This document shows, piece after piece, positions 5,901-13,855 of a stretch of DNA of 15,352 bases (positions within the stretch are counted from its first letter, which is position 1; each line of letters starts with the position of its first letter). The stretch comes from Lachnospiraceae bacterium UBA4260 (GTDB lineage Bacteria > Bacillota > Clostridia > Lachnospirales > Lachnospiraceae), in NCBI GenBank assembly GCA_002395235.1, contig DGWK01000029.1, forward strand, positions 69,322-84,673, read 5' to 3'. A model generated the notes under the pieces. That model had not been told where the DNA came from. It searched no databases and saw only the letters and a list, made by a program, of their open reading frames with translations. A program made the position numbers and the translations under genes.

Positions 5901-6647
5901 TTACCTTTGAAATCGCAGTGGCAGCTCCATCCGGTTGCTCTCCAGCAGCTCCTTATCCCTGAGGATTTCCTCGGCGCTGCCGTCCGCCGCCACTTTCCCC
6001 CCTGACAACAGGATCACACGGCTGCAGGTGTCATAGATCATATCCAGGTCATGGGAAGTGATGATCTTCGTGCGCGGAAGCTTTCGGATCGTGTCGATGA
6101 TGATCCGGCGGTTATAGGGATCCAGCGCGGAGGTCGGCTCATCCATCAGCAGCACTTCGGGGTCCATGGCCAGCACGGTCGCCACCGCGGCCATGCGCTT
6201 CTCGCCTCCCGAAATCTTGTGATTGTAGAGGTCGCGCAGATTTTCCTGCCCCAGCTCGCGCAGCACGCTGTCGGCCCGCTGCAGCGCCTCCTGCCGCGAC
6301 ATGCCGTAATTGAGAAGGCCGAACAGCATGTCCTCCAGCACGGTAGGCATGAACATCTGGTTGTCCGAATTCTGCAGAACAAAACCCAGCTTGCGCCGGA
6401 TCGCGGCCAGATTTCGGGGAATCACCTCCAGGCCGTCTACCAGAATTCTGCCCTCTGTACGTGAACCTCCCGCATTTCCGGCCCCCGGTCCCGCAAGTCC
6501 CAGAAGGAGCTTCATGACCGTGGATTTTCCGGCGCCGTTGGCCCCGATCAGACCCACCGTCTCTCCTTCACCAATCGAGAAGGAAATTCCCGACAGGACT
6601 GTTTTTCCTTTTTCATATTCAAATGAGACATTTTCAAACTGAATCAT
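5901..6647 (-). CDS. cbiO: ECF transporter ATP-binding protein CbiO (cobalt/nickel uptake)
   Basis: A 248-residue ABC ATPase with a complete motif set: Walker A GANGAGKST (35-43), Q-loop at Gln92, signature SGGEK (146-150), Walker B LLMDEP (166-171), D-loop SALD (173-176) and switch His199. It powers the metal transporter formed with CbiQ and CbiM and sits on the cytoplasmic face. A Gly-rich stretch of roughly ten extra residues (about 53-66) lies between Walker A and the next strand, longer than in most CbiO proteins. The start ATG follows the cbiQ stop by 3 nt, and its GAGGTGA ribosome binding site overlaps that stop, so the two are translationally coupled. Only one ATPase gene is present, as in dedicated (group I) ECF systems where it forms a homodimer. 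Confidence 0.95.
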   Translation of the reverse strand: MIQFENVSFEYEKGKTVLSGISFSIGEGETVGLIGANGAGKSTVMKLLLGLAGPGAGNAGGSRTEGRILVDGLEVIPRNLAAIRRKLGFVLQNSDNQMFMPTVLEDMLFGLLNYGMSRQEALQRADSVLRELGQENLRDLYNHKISGGEKRMAAVATVLAMDPEVLLMDEPTSALDPYNRRIIIDTIRKLPRTKIITSHDLDMIYDTCSRVILLSGGKVAADGSAEEILRDKELLESNRMELPLRFQR

Positions 6648-6650
6648 CTA

Positions 6651-7457
6651 TCACCTCATAACTGCCGATCCCAGGATCTGCGTCAGGTTCAGGCACCTGG
6701 CCGCGACAAAGAGCGCGCACCAGAGCACAGCGTACAGAAAATCCGATGCCGAACTCTTCCGCCCCTGCGCGTAGTAAAACTCCCCGTGATACCCCCGCAG
6801 GAGCATGGAGGAATACAGTTCTTCCGCCCTGTCCATGCTGCGCAGAAGGAGTTGTCCCAGAAAGGACCCCCAGGCTGAGTAGTGAATACCCTTCTGCCCC
6901 GGTGCGCGCAGGCTGTAAGCCTGGGTCATCACATTTGCCTCTTCGGCGAGCACCGCCGCGTAGCGATAGGTCAGAAGGAGGAGCGTCACGAACATGGAAG
7001 GCACATGGATTTTCCGAAGCGCGCCGCACAGCGCCTCAATCCTTGTGGTGGCTACTAGCAGGAAAGAAGCCATCAAACTGAAGACCCCTTTCATCATCAG
7101 CGTCAGCATGGAGATCATCCCGGCTGTCACGGTAAAGGACCCGATTGAAAAGGCCGGCTGCCTGTCCAGAATCGGGTTGAATATGCCCACGGCCAGCGCC
7201 AGCGGCAGCACGAAGCGCAGCTTGTACAGGCAAGTGGACACTGGGATCCCGCTGACTGCGAACAGCACTGCCGGGTAGAAGATCATGAAGAGCAGGCCGC
7301 TCACTCTGTATTTGTCAAAAGATACCACCGTCAGGATATAGACCACGGTCACAAGGAGCTTGGCCCCGGCGCTGACAGTATGAATGGCAGAATTTCCCGA
7401 CGAGAGTGCGTCCATCTCGCGCAGGTCGCGGATGGACCGTTCTATATTCTGGCTCAT
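6651..7457 (-). CDS. cbiQ: ECF transporter T component CbiQ
   Basis: A 268-residue membrane protein with hydrophobic helices at about 30-47, 52-70, 80-97, 107-136, 153-172 and near 240-256. The coupling region carries the two short motifs by which T components dock onto the ATPase: SLRAPG (182-187, a variant of the usual Ala-Arg-Gly motif) and LLRGYHG (219-225). It transmits ATPase movement to the substrate-binding CbiM. Start ATG with AAGGA about 8-9 nt upstream. It is translationally coupled to cbiO, and separated from cbiM by 89 nt containing a stable hairpin. Assignment as CbiQ rather than another T component rests on its place between cbiM and cbiO. Confidence 0.93.
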   Translation of the reverse strand: MSQNIERSIRDLREMDALSSGNSAIHTVSAGAKLLVTVVYILTVVSFDKYRVSGLLFMIFYPAVLFAVSGIPVSTCLYKLRFVLPLALAVGIFNPILDRQPAFSIGSFTVTAGMISMLTLMMKGVFSLMASFLLVATTRIEALCGALRKIHVPSMFVTLLLLTYRYAAVLAEEANVMTQAYSLRAPGQKGIHYSAWGSFLGQLLLRSMDRAEELYSSMLLRGYHGEFYYAQGRKSSASDFLYAVLWCALFVAARCLNLTQILGSAVMR

Positions 7458-7484
7458 AAATGATTTCCTTCAGACTCTGTAAAC

Positions 7485-7516
7485 AGCCCCCACATCCCTC
7501 TCGGGACATGGGGGCT
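7485..7516 (-). ncRNA. Intercistronic RNA hairpin between cbiM and cbiQ
   Basis: Arms 7485-7498 and 7503-7516 form a 14-bp stem capped by GAGA, a GNRA tetraloop. On the minus strand all 14 positions pair, two of them as adjacent U-G and G-U wobbles; on the plus strand those two are mismatches. This points to selection on the operon RNA. No U-run follows (the next bases are GTTTACAG), so it is not a full terminator. It may protect the cbiM message or dampen read-through into cbiQ and cbiO. Confidence 0.6.
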
Positions 7517-7546
7517 TATCTGATCACTTTTCGTTAAACCTTTCCG

Positions 7547-8605
7547 TCAGGCTTTTTTCTTGCGGAAAAACCGCCCGACCAGGCAGATACCCAGCGCCGC
7601 GGCTGCGACCATAACGCTTCCCGCAATGCCGGAAACGGTCGTGCCCATCGGGTTCTCACTGCCCGCGAAACTGTAATCCGGCAGGAAGGAGGTCTTCTCC
7701 TGAATATCCGAGGCCGTCTGAGAAGCCGCGCTGCTAACGCCGAAATTTTCCTCGTCCAAGCCCATATTGGAGCTGTAGCCGCCCTCCTCGTTTCCGAACA
7801 ACGCCCACTCCAGGCCGTCCGGATTGGAGCTCGCAAAGTGTGAGAAGACGCCGCCGACCACAAGCGCCGCCAAGGCCAGGGTGACAATAATGGTTCCCAG
7901 CGATTTGGAGGATCTTGCCGATGCCACCTCAGAGAGGTCCACGTCGCGGACGAGCTCAGGCCTTGTCTCATAGACATAAGTCAGGACTGCCGCCGTGATC
8001 AGGCCTTCCACGAGGCCGATCGCCAGGTGGATGGGCTGCATCAGCGCACAGAAGGCCCCGAAAGGAAGTTCTGTGATGCCCGAGAGTGTCGTCTCGAGAA
8101 CGACCGAAAAAGCGCCCATCTGCAGAGTGACAATGCATCCTATAATCGATGCGAAGATGATCTTCGCTCTCTGCGCCGCGTGAGGATCACGGCCGGCAAA
8201 CAGCCTGCTCTTCATGATCGGGCGCCAGATCAGATAGTATCCGACAAAGCACCCGTAAAAGGCCATGTTCCATATGTTGGCCCCCAGAGCCATCAGCCCT
8301 CCGTCGGCAAAAAAGAGACACTGTATGGTCAGCACAACGATCATGGACAGAAAGCCCGCCTCAGGCCCCAAAAGCGCGGACAGAAGCATTCCTCCGCACA
8401 TATGCCCCGAAGAGCCGGTTCCGGGAATCGTATAGTTGATCATCTGCCCGGCAAAGACCAGGGCGGAAGCCACTGCCATGGTAGGCAGTTTCTGCGGATC
8501 ATCGTCCTCTTTGAGTCTCTTGATTGATATTGCTGCCGCTGTGCCGGATGCGACGTACATCGTCGCTGCCACCGCAGGGGACAAAAGAGCGTCGGCCATG
8601 TGCAT
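7547..8605 (-). CDS. cbiM: Cobalt/nickel ECF substrate-binding protein CbiM fused to a CbiN-like (PDGLE) domain
   Basis: A 352-residue membrane protein. The N-terminal CbiM/NikM part (about 1-215) begins MHMADALLSP; Met1, His2 and a later His68 (SGHMCGG) match the metal ligands known for this family, so the exact start matters, and the GGAGGTAA ribosome binding site confirms it. After a linker, a second part begins with a membrane helix (about 236-257), the NPDGLEWAL block (261-269), an acidic, Ser-rich extracytoplasmic stretch, LPDYSFAG (308-315) and a last helix (about 324-345) ending in RKKKA. This is the PDGLE/CbiN-type partner, normally a separate protein, fused in one chain. It should bind Co2+ or Ni2+ outside and pass it through with CbiQ and CbiO. 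Which metal is used is not decided here. Confidence 0.94.
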   Translation of the reverse strand: MHMADALLSPAVAATMYVASGTAAAISIKRLKEDDDPQKLPTMAVASALVFAGQMINYTIPGTGSSGHMCGGMLLSALLGPEAGFLSMIVVLTIQCLFFADGGLMALGANIWNMAFYGCFVGYYLIWRPIMKSRLFAGRDPHAAQRAKIIFASIIGCIVTLQMGAFSVVLETTLSGITELPFGAFCALMQPIHLAIGLVEGLITAAVLTYVYETRPELVRDVDLSEVASARSSKSLGTIIVTLALAALVVGGVFSHFASSNPDGLEWALFGNEEGGYSSNMGLDEENFGVSSAASQTASDIQEKTSFLPDYSFAGSENPMGTTVSGIAGSVMVAAAALGICLVGRFFRKKKA

Positions 8606-8640
8606 AGTGAGTTACCTCCGAAACATTTTTCTGTCCCAAG

Positions 8641-8668
8641 TTTATAATGTTCCGAAAGCCTTCCACAA
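8641..8668 (-). promoter_or_regulatory. Candidate promoter of the cbiMQO operon
   Basis: On the minus strand TTGTGG (8663-8668) and TATAAA (8641-8646) are 16 nt apart, 35 nt before the cbiM start. The -10 matches 5 of 6 positions; the -35 matches only TTG. The 150-nt gap to the preceding permease gene shows no recognisable cobalamin riboswitch. Confidence 0.35.
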
Positions 8669-8755
8669 GCCCCCCTGGGGGTTAAACATGGTTCAAGATT
8701 CTCATTGCGAGCCGCTGCGCCGGTCAAATGCCGAAGACGTTGCGCCTCCAAATTT

Positions 8756-11437
8756 TCACTCCACCGACTTCAGCGACTCCACCATATCAATCTTCCGGAT
8801 ATAGAAATACGAGAAGAAGTTCACCGACATGGAAAAGACCACCGTCAGGAGGATCGCGTAGAGATAGCTGCGGGCGTGCAGCCCGTGTCCGAAGATCATG
8901 TATTCCATCTCGATTGTCCCGATGAGCCAGCGGTGCAGCCATTTTCCGCCCAGCATGCCCAGCATCGCTCCCATCAGCGTGAGAATGATGTTCTCGCGAT
9001 ATACGTAAGAAGCCGTCTCGCCGTCGTAAAAGCCTAACACTTTGAGGGTCGCCAGTTCGCGCACGCGCTCCGTCACGTTGATATTGGTCAGGTTAAAGAG
9101 GACAAGAAAAGCGAGCGCCGCTGCGGCTCCGATGATGATCCAGACCACCACGTCCAGGCTCTTCATGCTCTCGTTAAAGTGGTCCCTCGTCTCGTCGATG
9201 CTGCTGTATGTGATGACGCCTTTCATCTTCGAGACCCTCTGCGCCACGGCGGAAGAACTCAGGTCCTGACCGGCACCTGGAGTGTTCGCGCTCTCCGCGG
9301 CGCCCGTCACTGTTTTGACCAGAAGGAGGTTGTCCCTGGGCTTCTCGCCGAACACTCTCGTGTAACAGGCGGTCGTCATATAGACGTAGTGCCCGACATA
9401 GTTCTCGCAGATGCCGCACACCTGCACCGGATATTCCTTCTCGTCATTGTCGAGGAGCCTGACGGTATCACCCTCGCTGATCTCCAGATTGTCCGCCAGC
9501 TTCTCATCGATGACGATGGCGTCGTCAGTGGGAGCAAGCCGCGGGAGGTCCCCCACTTTGCCGTAGCGGCGCAGACCGTCCGCGCGCGGATAGAGGCAGA
9601 AATAGTCCTCCGCCACCGGGTGCCCGTCCGCCTCGGAGGGGGTTCCCCAGCCCGCCGAAGAGCGCACTGAGACGTTATCGACCGTCCCCTCGTCGGTCCG
9701 CACGCTGACGCCTGTGCTGTAACAGCTCATGAACGATTCAATCCCGGGTTCCGCCTCCAGCGCCTCCATGAGTTCCGTGCGCTCGGAAGGCGTAAGGCCC
9801 GTATCGATTGAGATCGTGGCGTTATAGGGCATCAGGTCGTCAAACTGCCAGGTGAGCACGTCGAAAATGGAATCGCGCAGTCCGTAGCCGGTCGCCAGGA
9901 GTGCGGTGCAGCCCGCGATCCCGATGATGGTCATCCAGAAGCGCTTTTTGTAGCGGAAGAGGTTGCGCGCGCTGACCTTCTGGATAAAGGACAGGCGGCT
10001 CCACAGAGGTTCTATATACTCGAGGAAGATCCGCTTGCCGGGCTTTGGCGCGCGGGGCCGCAAAAGCTCTGCGGGCTTTGCCAGAAGCGTCGCATAGCAG
10101 GCCGCAAAAGCTGCTCCCGCGGTCGCGAGAACTGCCGCTCCCAGTGAATAGAGGGCCACAAGAGGCGAAATCCCGATCTCAAGCGCCGGCAAAAGATAGA
10201 GAATTCCCCACTCATAGTAGATCAGCGCGGGGAGCGCCGTGCAGCCGACGAGAAGCCCCGCTCCGCCGCCGGCCAGAGAGGCCGCCAGCGCATAGCCGAT
10301 GTATTTGACGGAGATCGCCGCCGTGGAGAATCCCAGCGCCTTCATGGTGCCGATCTCCGCGCGGTGATCTTCCACCATTCTGGTCATGGAAGTGAGGGAG
10401 CTCAGCGCCGCTACAAGGAAAAAGATGAGCGGAAACACATCGGCCAGGTTCCCCATTCTCTCCGCGTCGGAGGAGAACTCCACGTAGCTGCGGATCGTGT
10501 CGCGCCCCAGCAGGTACCACTCTCCGCTCGGGGTCTCCAGCCCCGACATGGCGCTGCCCCCGCTGCCGGATTCCGAGAGCCCCAGGATCAGCGCGCTGAC
10601 CAGATCGGTATAGGTGACCTCATCGCTGACCTGCTTCTTCCTGATCGCAGCTCTCTCAGACGCCAGAGGTTTCAGACTGTCTATAAAGGCGTCCACCTGA
10701 TCCTTATAGGCGTCGTCCGTGTAGCAGTTGTACTGTTCGAGCCCCTTCAGGGTCAGATAAATGGTGGAATAAATCTCCTGTGTGAAGCATTCCGAGGGCA
10801 GCACGACAAAGCCGGTGACGCTGCCGCTGCCCACACTGGAGCCGCCCCTGGTCCTTGAGATGTAAAGGGGGCTACGCGCGACGCCGACGATCGTAAACGT
10901 ATGTCTGGTGGATTGCGACCCTTCCGCGGAGTTCTTGGTGAGCGGGTCCTCTTCGAGCACGCTGTCAAAAGATTCCCTGGTATCAATCGTGATCGTATCG
11001 CCGATCTCCTTGTGCAGGGCCTCCAATATTTTGACCTCGGTGACGCACTCGTCCGGCGACTGCGGGAGCCGCCCCTCGGTGAGGTCCAGCAGATTGATCT
11101 GTCGGGGCATCTCCAGGACATTGACGCTGTCCTCCCCCGCCAGGGCATCAAAAGTACGGCTTCCCTCCGCCGCCTTTACGCCGGGCACCTGAGAGAGCGC
11201 CTGAAGATCCTCTTCCGTAAAGCCAAGCATAGAGAGAAGCCGTACATCCATGAAGCATTGCCGGTCATAATATTGATCCACTGTATTTTGCATATCCGGC
11301 GCCGTCATGCGAAGGCCGGCCAGAAAGCCCACCGCCAGAAGGCTCATCACAAACAGCGACAGAAAGCGCCTTTTCGTATGCAGGATCTCGCGGATCGTGT
11401 CCACAAAGATCATGCTGCTTTTTCCGTTATGCGTCAC
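8756..11437 (-). CDS. Large FtsX-family ABC transporter permease with two FtsX modules
   Basis: An 893-residue membrane protein. Helix 1 is at about 24-43, followed by a large external domain to about 330. The first FtsX-like three-helix module spans about 333-450, with the sequence VEDHRAEIGTMKALGFS (355-371) typical of the family. A second N-terminal-type helix lies near 500-518, then another external domain, then the second FtsX module in the last ~135 residues, including ERVRELATLKVLGFYDGE. This duplicated layout matches MacB/LolE-like permeases of Firmicutes, which act on lipids, peptides or cell-envelope substrates rather than classical import. No ATPase partner gene is next to it, which is unusual. 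I accept the GTG start at 11435-11437 because AAGGA lies about 9 nt upstream; an ATG eight codons later is possible. The gene follows gtrA by 48 nt. Confidence 0.92.
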   Translation of the reverse strand: MTHNGKSSMIFVDTIREILHTKRRFLSLFVMSLLAVGFLAGLRMTAPDMQNTVDQYYDRQCFMDVRLLSMLGFTEEDLQALSQVPGVKAAEGSRTFDALAGEDSVNVLEMPRQINLLDLTEGRLPQSPDECVTEVKILEALHKEIGDTITIDTRESFDSVLEEDPLTKNSAEGSQSTRHTFTIVGVARSPLYISRTRGGSSVGSGSVTGFVVLPSECFTQEIYSTIYLTLKGLEQYNCYTDDAYKDQVDAFIDSLKPLASERAAIRKKQVSDEVTYTDLVSALILGLSESGSGGSAMSGLETPSGEWYLLGRDTIRSYVEFSSDAERMGNLADVFPLIFFLVAALSSLTSMTRMVEDHRAEIGTMKALGFSTAAISVKYIGYALAASLAGGGAGLLVGCTALPALIYYEWGILYLLPALEIGISPLVALYSLGAAVLATAGAAFAACYATLLAKPAELLRPRAPKPGKRIFLEYIEPLWSRLSFIQKVSARNLFRYKKRFWMTIIGIAGCTALLATGYGLRDSIFDVLTWQFDDLMPYNATISIDTGLTPSERTELMEALEAEPGIESFMSCYSTGVSVRTDEGTVDNVSVRSSAGWGTPSEADGHPVAEDYFCLYPRADGLRRYGKVGDLPRLAPTDDAIVIDEKLADNLEISEGDTVRLLDNDEKEYPVQVCGICENYVGHYVYMTTACYTRVFGEKPRDNLLLVKTVTGAAESANTPGAGQDLSSSAVAQRVSKMKGVITYSSIDETRDHFNESMKSLDVVVWIIIGAAAALAFLVLFNLTNINVTERVRELATLKVLGFYDGETASYVYRENIILTLMGAMLGMLGGKWLHRWLIGTIEMEYMIFGHGLHARSYLYAILLTVVFSMSVNFFSYFYIRKIDMVESLKSVE

Positions 11438-11485
11438 ACTTTATTTCCTTGGTCCGGTTTCCGGCCGAAAGCATTTGCTCCGGCC

Positions 11486-11890
11486 TTAATGTTTGAATAT
11501 CACAAATTTGCTGAGCACATAGTTCAGCACAATTACAATGAAATTGGCCGCTATTTTGACGATCATGTCGTTAAAATGCAGCACATTCACAAAGACAAAC
11601 ATGATCACCCAGTCCACCACGCCGGTTCCCAGCCTGCAGGCGAAGAAGGACCCGATCTCTTTGAGGATCTCTCCCTTCTCCGTGGCCGAGCTGTGGAAGA
11701 CCATGGTCCGGTTAGTGATGTACGCGAAGAAGACTGCCAGCGCCCAGGCGATGACCGTGGACGCCATGACACTCATGCCAAAGACATGTGCGCACACCCA
11801 ATAAGACACGATGTTGACAACCGTTGTAAATACTCCGAACACAAGATACAGGATCACGTCCTTGTACTTGTCCCAATATTGCTTGATCAT
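11486..11890 (-). CDS. GtrA family membrane protein
   Basis: A 134-residue protein with four predicted membrane helices (about 12-30, 39-57, 78-97, 108-126) and the GtrA features: a conserved start YLVFGVFTTVVNIVSYW and the loop AYITNRTMVF, which recurs in similar form in the second half (NYVLSKFVIF). GtrA proteins are thought to help move polyprenyl-linked sugars across the membrane for teichoic acid or polysaccharide modification. The start has AAGGTGA 8 nt upstream. It sits 38 nt after pepF and 48 nt before the FtsX permease. The divergent gene at 13856 encodes a glycosyltransferase with its own GtrA domain, so this region holds two such domains. The family is certain; the substrate is unknown. 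Confidence 0.93.
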   Translation of the reverse strand: MIKQYWDKYKDVILYLVFGVFTTVVNIVSYWVCAHVFGMSVMASTVIAWALAVFFAYITNRTMVFHSSATEKGEILKEIGSFFACRLGTGVVDWVIMFVFVNVLHFNDMIVKIAANFIVIVLNYVLSKFVIFKH

Positions 11891-11928
11891 TCTAATTCAC
11901 CTTTTTTATTTCCGTCGCGCGGTGCTCT

Positions 11929-13746
11929 TTATTTTCCGTCCGACAGCTCTCTCTCCAGCTCCTCCATCTGCCTGACCGCGTCCGCGAACACTTCCAGCGC
12001 CTCGTCCACCGGCTCCGATGTGGAGAGGTCCACGCCGGCGATCTTTAACAGGCTCACCGGGTCCTGCGTGCAGCCGCTCTTAAGGAATTCCAGATAGGGT
12101 TTCACGGCTTTCTCGCCCTGTTCCAGGATCCTGTGCGCAATGGCCACCGCCGCCGAGAAGCTGGTGGCGTACTGGTAGACATAGAAGTTGTAGTAGAAGT
12201 GCGGGATCCTGCACCACTCGTACGCGATCAGCGGATCCGACACCATATCCTCGCCAAAATATTGCTTATTGAGCTCCAGATACAGCTCGCACAGTGCGCC
12301 TGCCGTCAAAGGACTTCCCGCCTCCGCCATGGCGTTGGTCTTTCGCTCAAACTCCTCGAACATGGTCTGGCGGTAAACGGTCCCCTTAAAGCTCTCCAGA
12401 TAGTGGTTGATCAGATACGCCTTCTCCCTGGGATCATTTGCCTTGGACAGCATGTACTCCAGGAGAAGGATCTCATTGGTCGTGGAGGCGACCTCCGCCA
12501 CGAAGATCTTGTATCCGGCATTTAAGTGAGACTGCGCGTGGTCCGAATACCAGGTGTGCATGGAATGACCCATCTCGTGCACAAGCGTAAAAACATCGTC
12601 CAAAGTATCCGTGTAGTTGAGCAGCATATAGGGGTGCACGCCGTAGACGCCGGAGGAATAGGCGCCGGAGCGCTTTCCTTCGTTCTCATACACGTCGATC
12701 CAGCGCTCCTCATAAGCTTTTCTGACCACGGAAAGGTACTCCTCGCCGAGGGGAGCCAGCGCCTTCAGGGACAGCTCCTTCGCCTCCTCATAGGAGAACT
12801 TCCGGTCATAGTCGGCCACCATGGGCACATAGACGTCGTACATGTGCAGCTCATCGACGCCCAGCATCTTCTTTCGCAGGGAGACATAGCGGTGCATATA
12901 CGATATTTTGGCATGGATGCTGTCGATCAGGCGATCGCATACTGCCGGGTCCACGTTGTTGCCGTTTACGGCGGCGACAAAGGTGGAGGGATACTTCCTG
13001 GCGCGGGCGTAGAAGATCTGCTGCTTCACCTGCCCGTCATACAGGGCCGCCCAGGTATTCGCGAATTCGCCAAAGCGCGTGTAATATTTCTCGAACACCG
13101 CTTTTCTCAGTTCCCTGTCCGGGGACATCTGAAGGGGCACAAAGCGGCCGTTGGAGAGCTGGATCTCATTCCCCTCACTGTCCGTGACAGGCGGGAATTT
13201 GAGGTCCGCGTTGGAGAGCATGCCAAAGCCGTTCGAAGGCGTCTGCGCCATATCGCCGGCTGACGCGAGCAGCTGCTCCATCTCTTTACTGAGCGTGTGC
13301 TCCTTGAGGCGCCGGATCTCGCGGATCGTGACCTCATAGTCACGGAGTCCGGGCTCTTCTTCATAGAAGCGCTCGATCACGTCGTCCGGAATCTCCAGTA
13401 TTTCGGGCTCCATAAAAGCCAGCTCCTCGCCGATCCTGACCGATGCGCTCTGCACCTTCAGCTCCAGTTCCTGGTAGTGGGAGTTGCCGGCGTCCTGGTC
13501 GTGGCGCATAAAGGAATAGCCGCCCACGCGGTCCAGCTTGAGGGAGCAGTCATCGTATAACCTCAGCGCCTCGTACAATTTCTGCGCGCTCTCGGACAGC
13601 TTCCCTTCATATTCCTTTACTTTGGCGGCTAAGTCCTTAGCCTGCTGCAGTTCCTCTTCCCAGAGCCTTTCATCCGGGTAAATATCTTCCAGGCGCCAGG
13701 TCTGCTCCGCCGGCACCTCTTCTCTTTTGGGTAGTTTGTCGTTCAT
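11929..13746 (-). CDS. pepF: Oligoendopeptidase F (M3B zinc metallopeptidase)
   Basis: A 605-residue cytosolic peptidase of the usual length. The zinc site HEMGH is at 390-394, in TLVHEMGHSMHTWYSD, with the third ligand Glu418 in FVAEVAST. The N-terminal half (about 1-200) is helical, as in other M3 enzymes that enclose a channel selecting short peptides. It should cleave peptides of about 6-20 residues during nutrition and peptide turnover. The ATG start has GGAGG about 10 nt upstream. A TATACT box at 13770-13775 on the minus strand is a possible -10, without a good -35. The gene is divergent from the glycosyltransferase at 13856 and precedes gtrA and the permease with short gaps, so these three may share an mRNA. 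Confidence 0.97.
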   Translation of the reverse strand: MNDKLPKREEVPAEQTWRLEDIYPDERLWEEELQQAKDLAAKVKEYEGKLSESAQKLYEALRLYDDCSLKLDRVGGYSFMRHDQDAGNSHYQELELKVQSASVRIGEELAFMEPEILEIPDDVIERFYEEEPGLRDYEVTIREIRRLKEHTLSKEMEQLLASAGDMAQTPSNGFGMLSNADLKFPPVTDSEGNEIQLSNGRFVPLQMSPDRELRKAVFEKYYTRFGEFANTWAALYDGQVKQQIFYARARKYPSTFVAAVNGNNVDPAVCDRLIDSIHAKISYMHRYVSLRKKMLGVDELHMYDVYVPMVADYDRKFSYEEAKELSLKALAPLGEEYLSVVRKAYEERWIDVYENEGKRSGAYSSGVYGVHPYMLLNYTDTLDDVFTLVHEMGHSMHTWYSDHAQSHLNAGYKIFVAEVASTTNEILLLEYMLSKANDPREKAYLINHYLESFKGTVYRQTMFEEFERKTNAMAEAGSPLTAGALCELYLELNKQYFGEDMVSDPLIAYEWCRIPHFYYNFYVYQYATSFSAAVAIAHRILEQGEKAVKPYLEFLKSGCTQDPVSLLKIAGVDLSTSEPVDEALEVFADAVRQMEELERELSDGK

Positions 13747-13855
13747 TGACAGTTTTCCTCCATCTGTGTAGTATACATACGTGGTGATGAATGATTACCT
13801 ATTGTATCACGTTTTCACCCTTTGTCGATGATTGAACACACGGAGATAGTTTATT

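Noticed and set aside
8606..8755. Possible cobalamin or nickel/cobalt riboswitch before cbiM
   Set aside because: The gap is only 150 nt, and I could not recognise the B12-box or a convincing NiCo four-way junction; a covariance-model search would settle it.
10901..12097. A 398-codon open frame on the plus strand
   Set aside because: It lies opposite the FtsX permease, gtrA and the end of pepF, all of which have clear family motifs. Its translation is His/Arg-rich with no recognisable domain, typical of antisense frames in GC-rich DNA.
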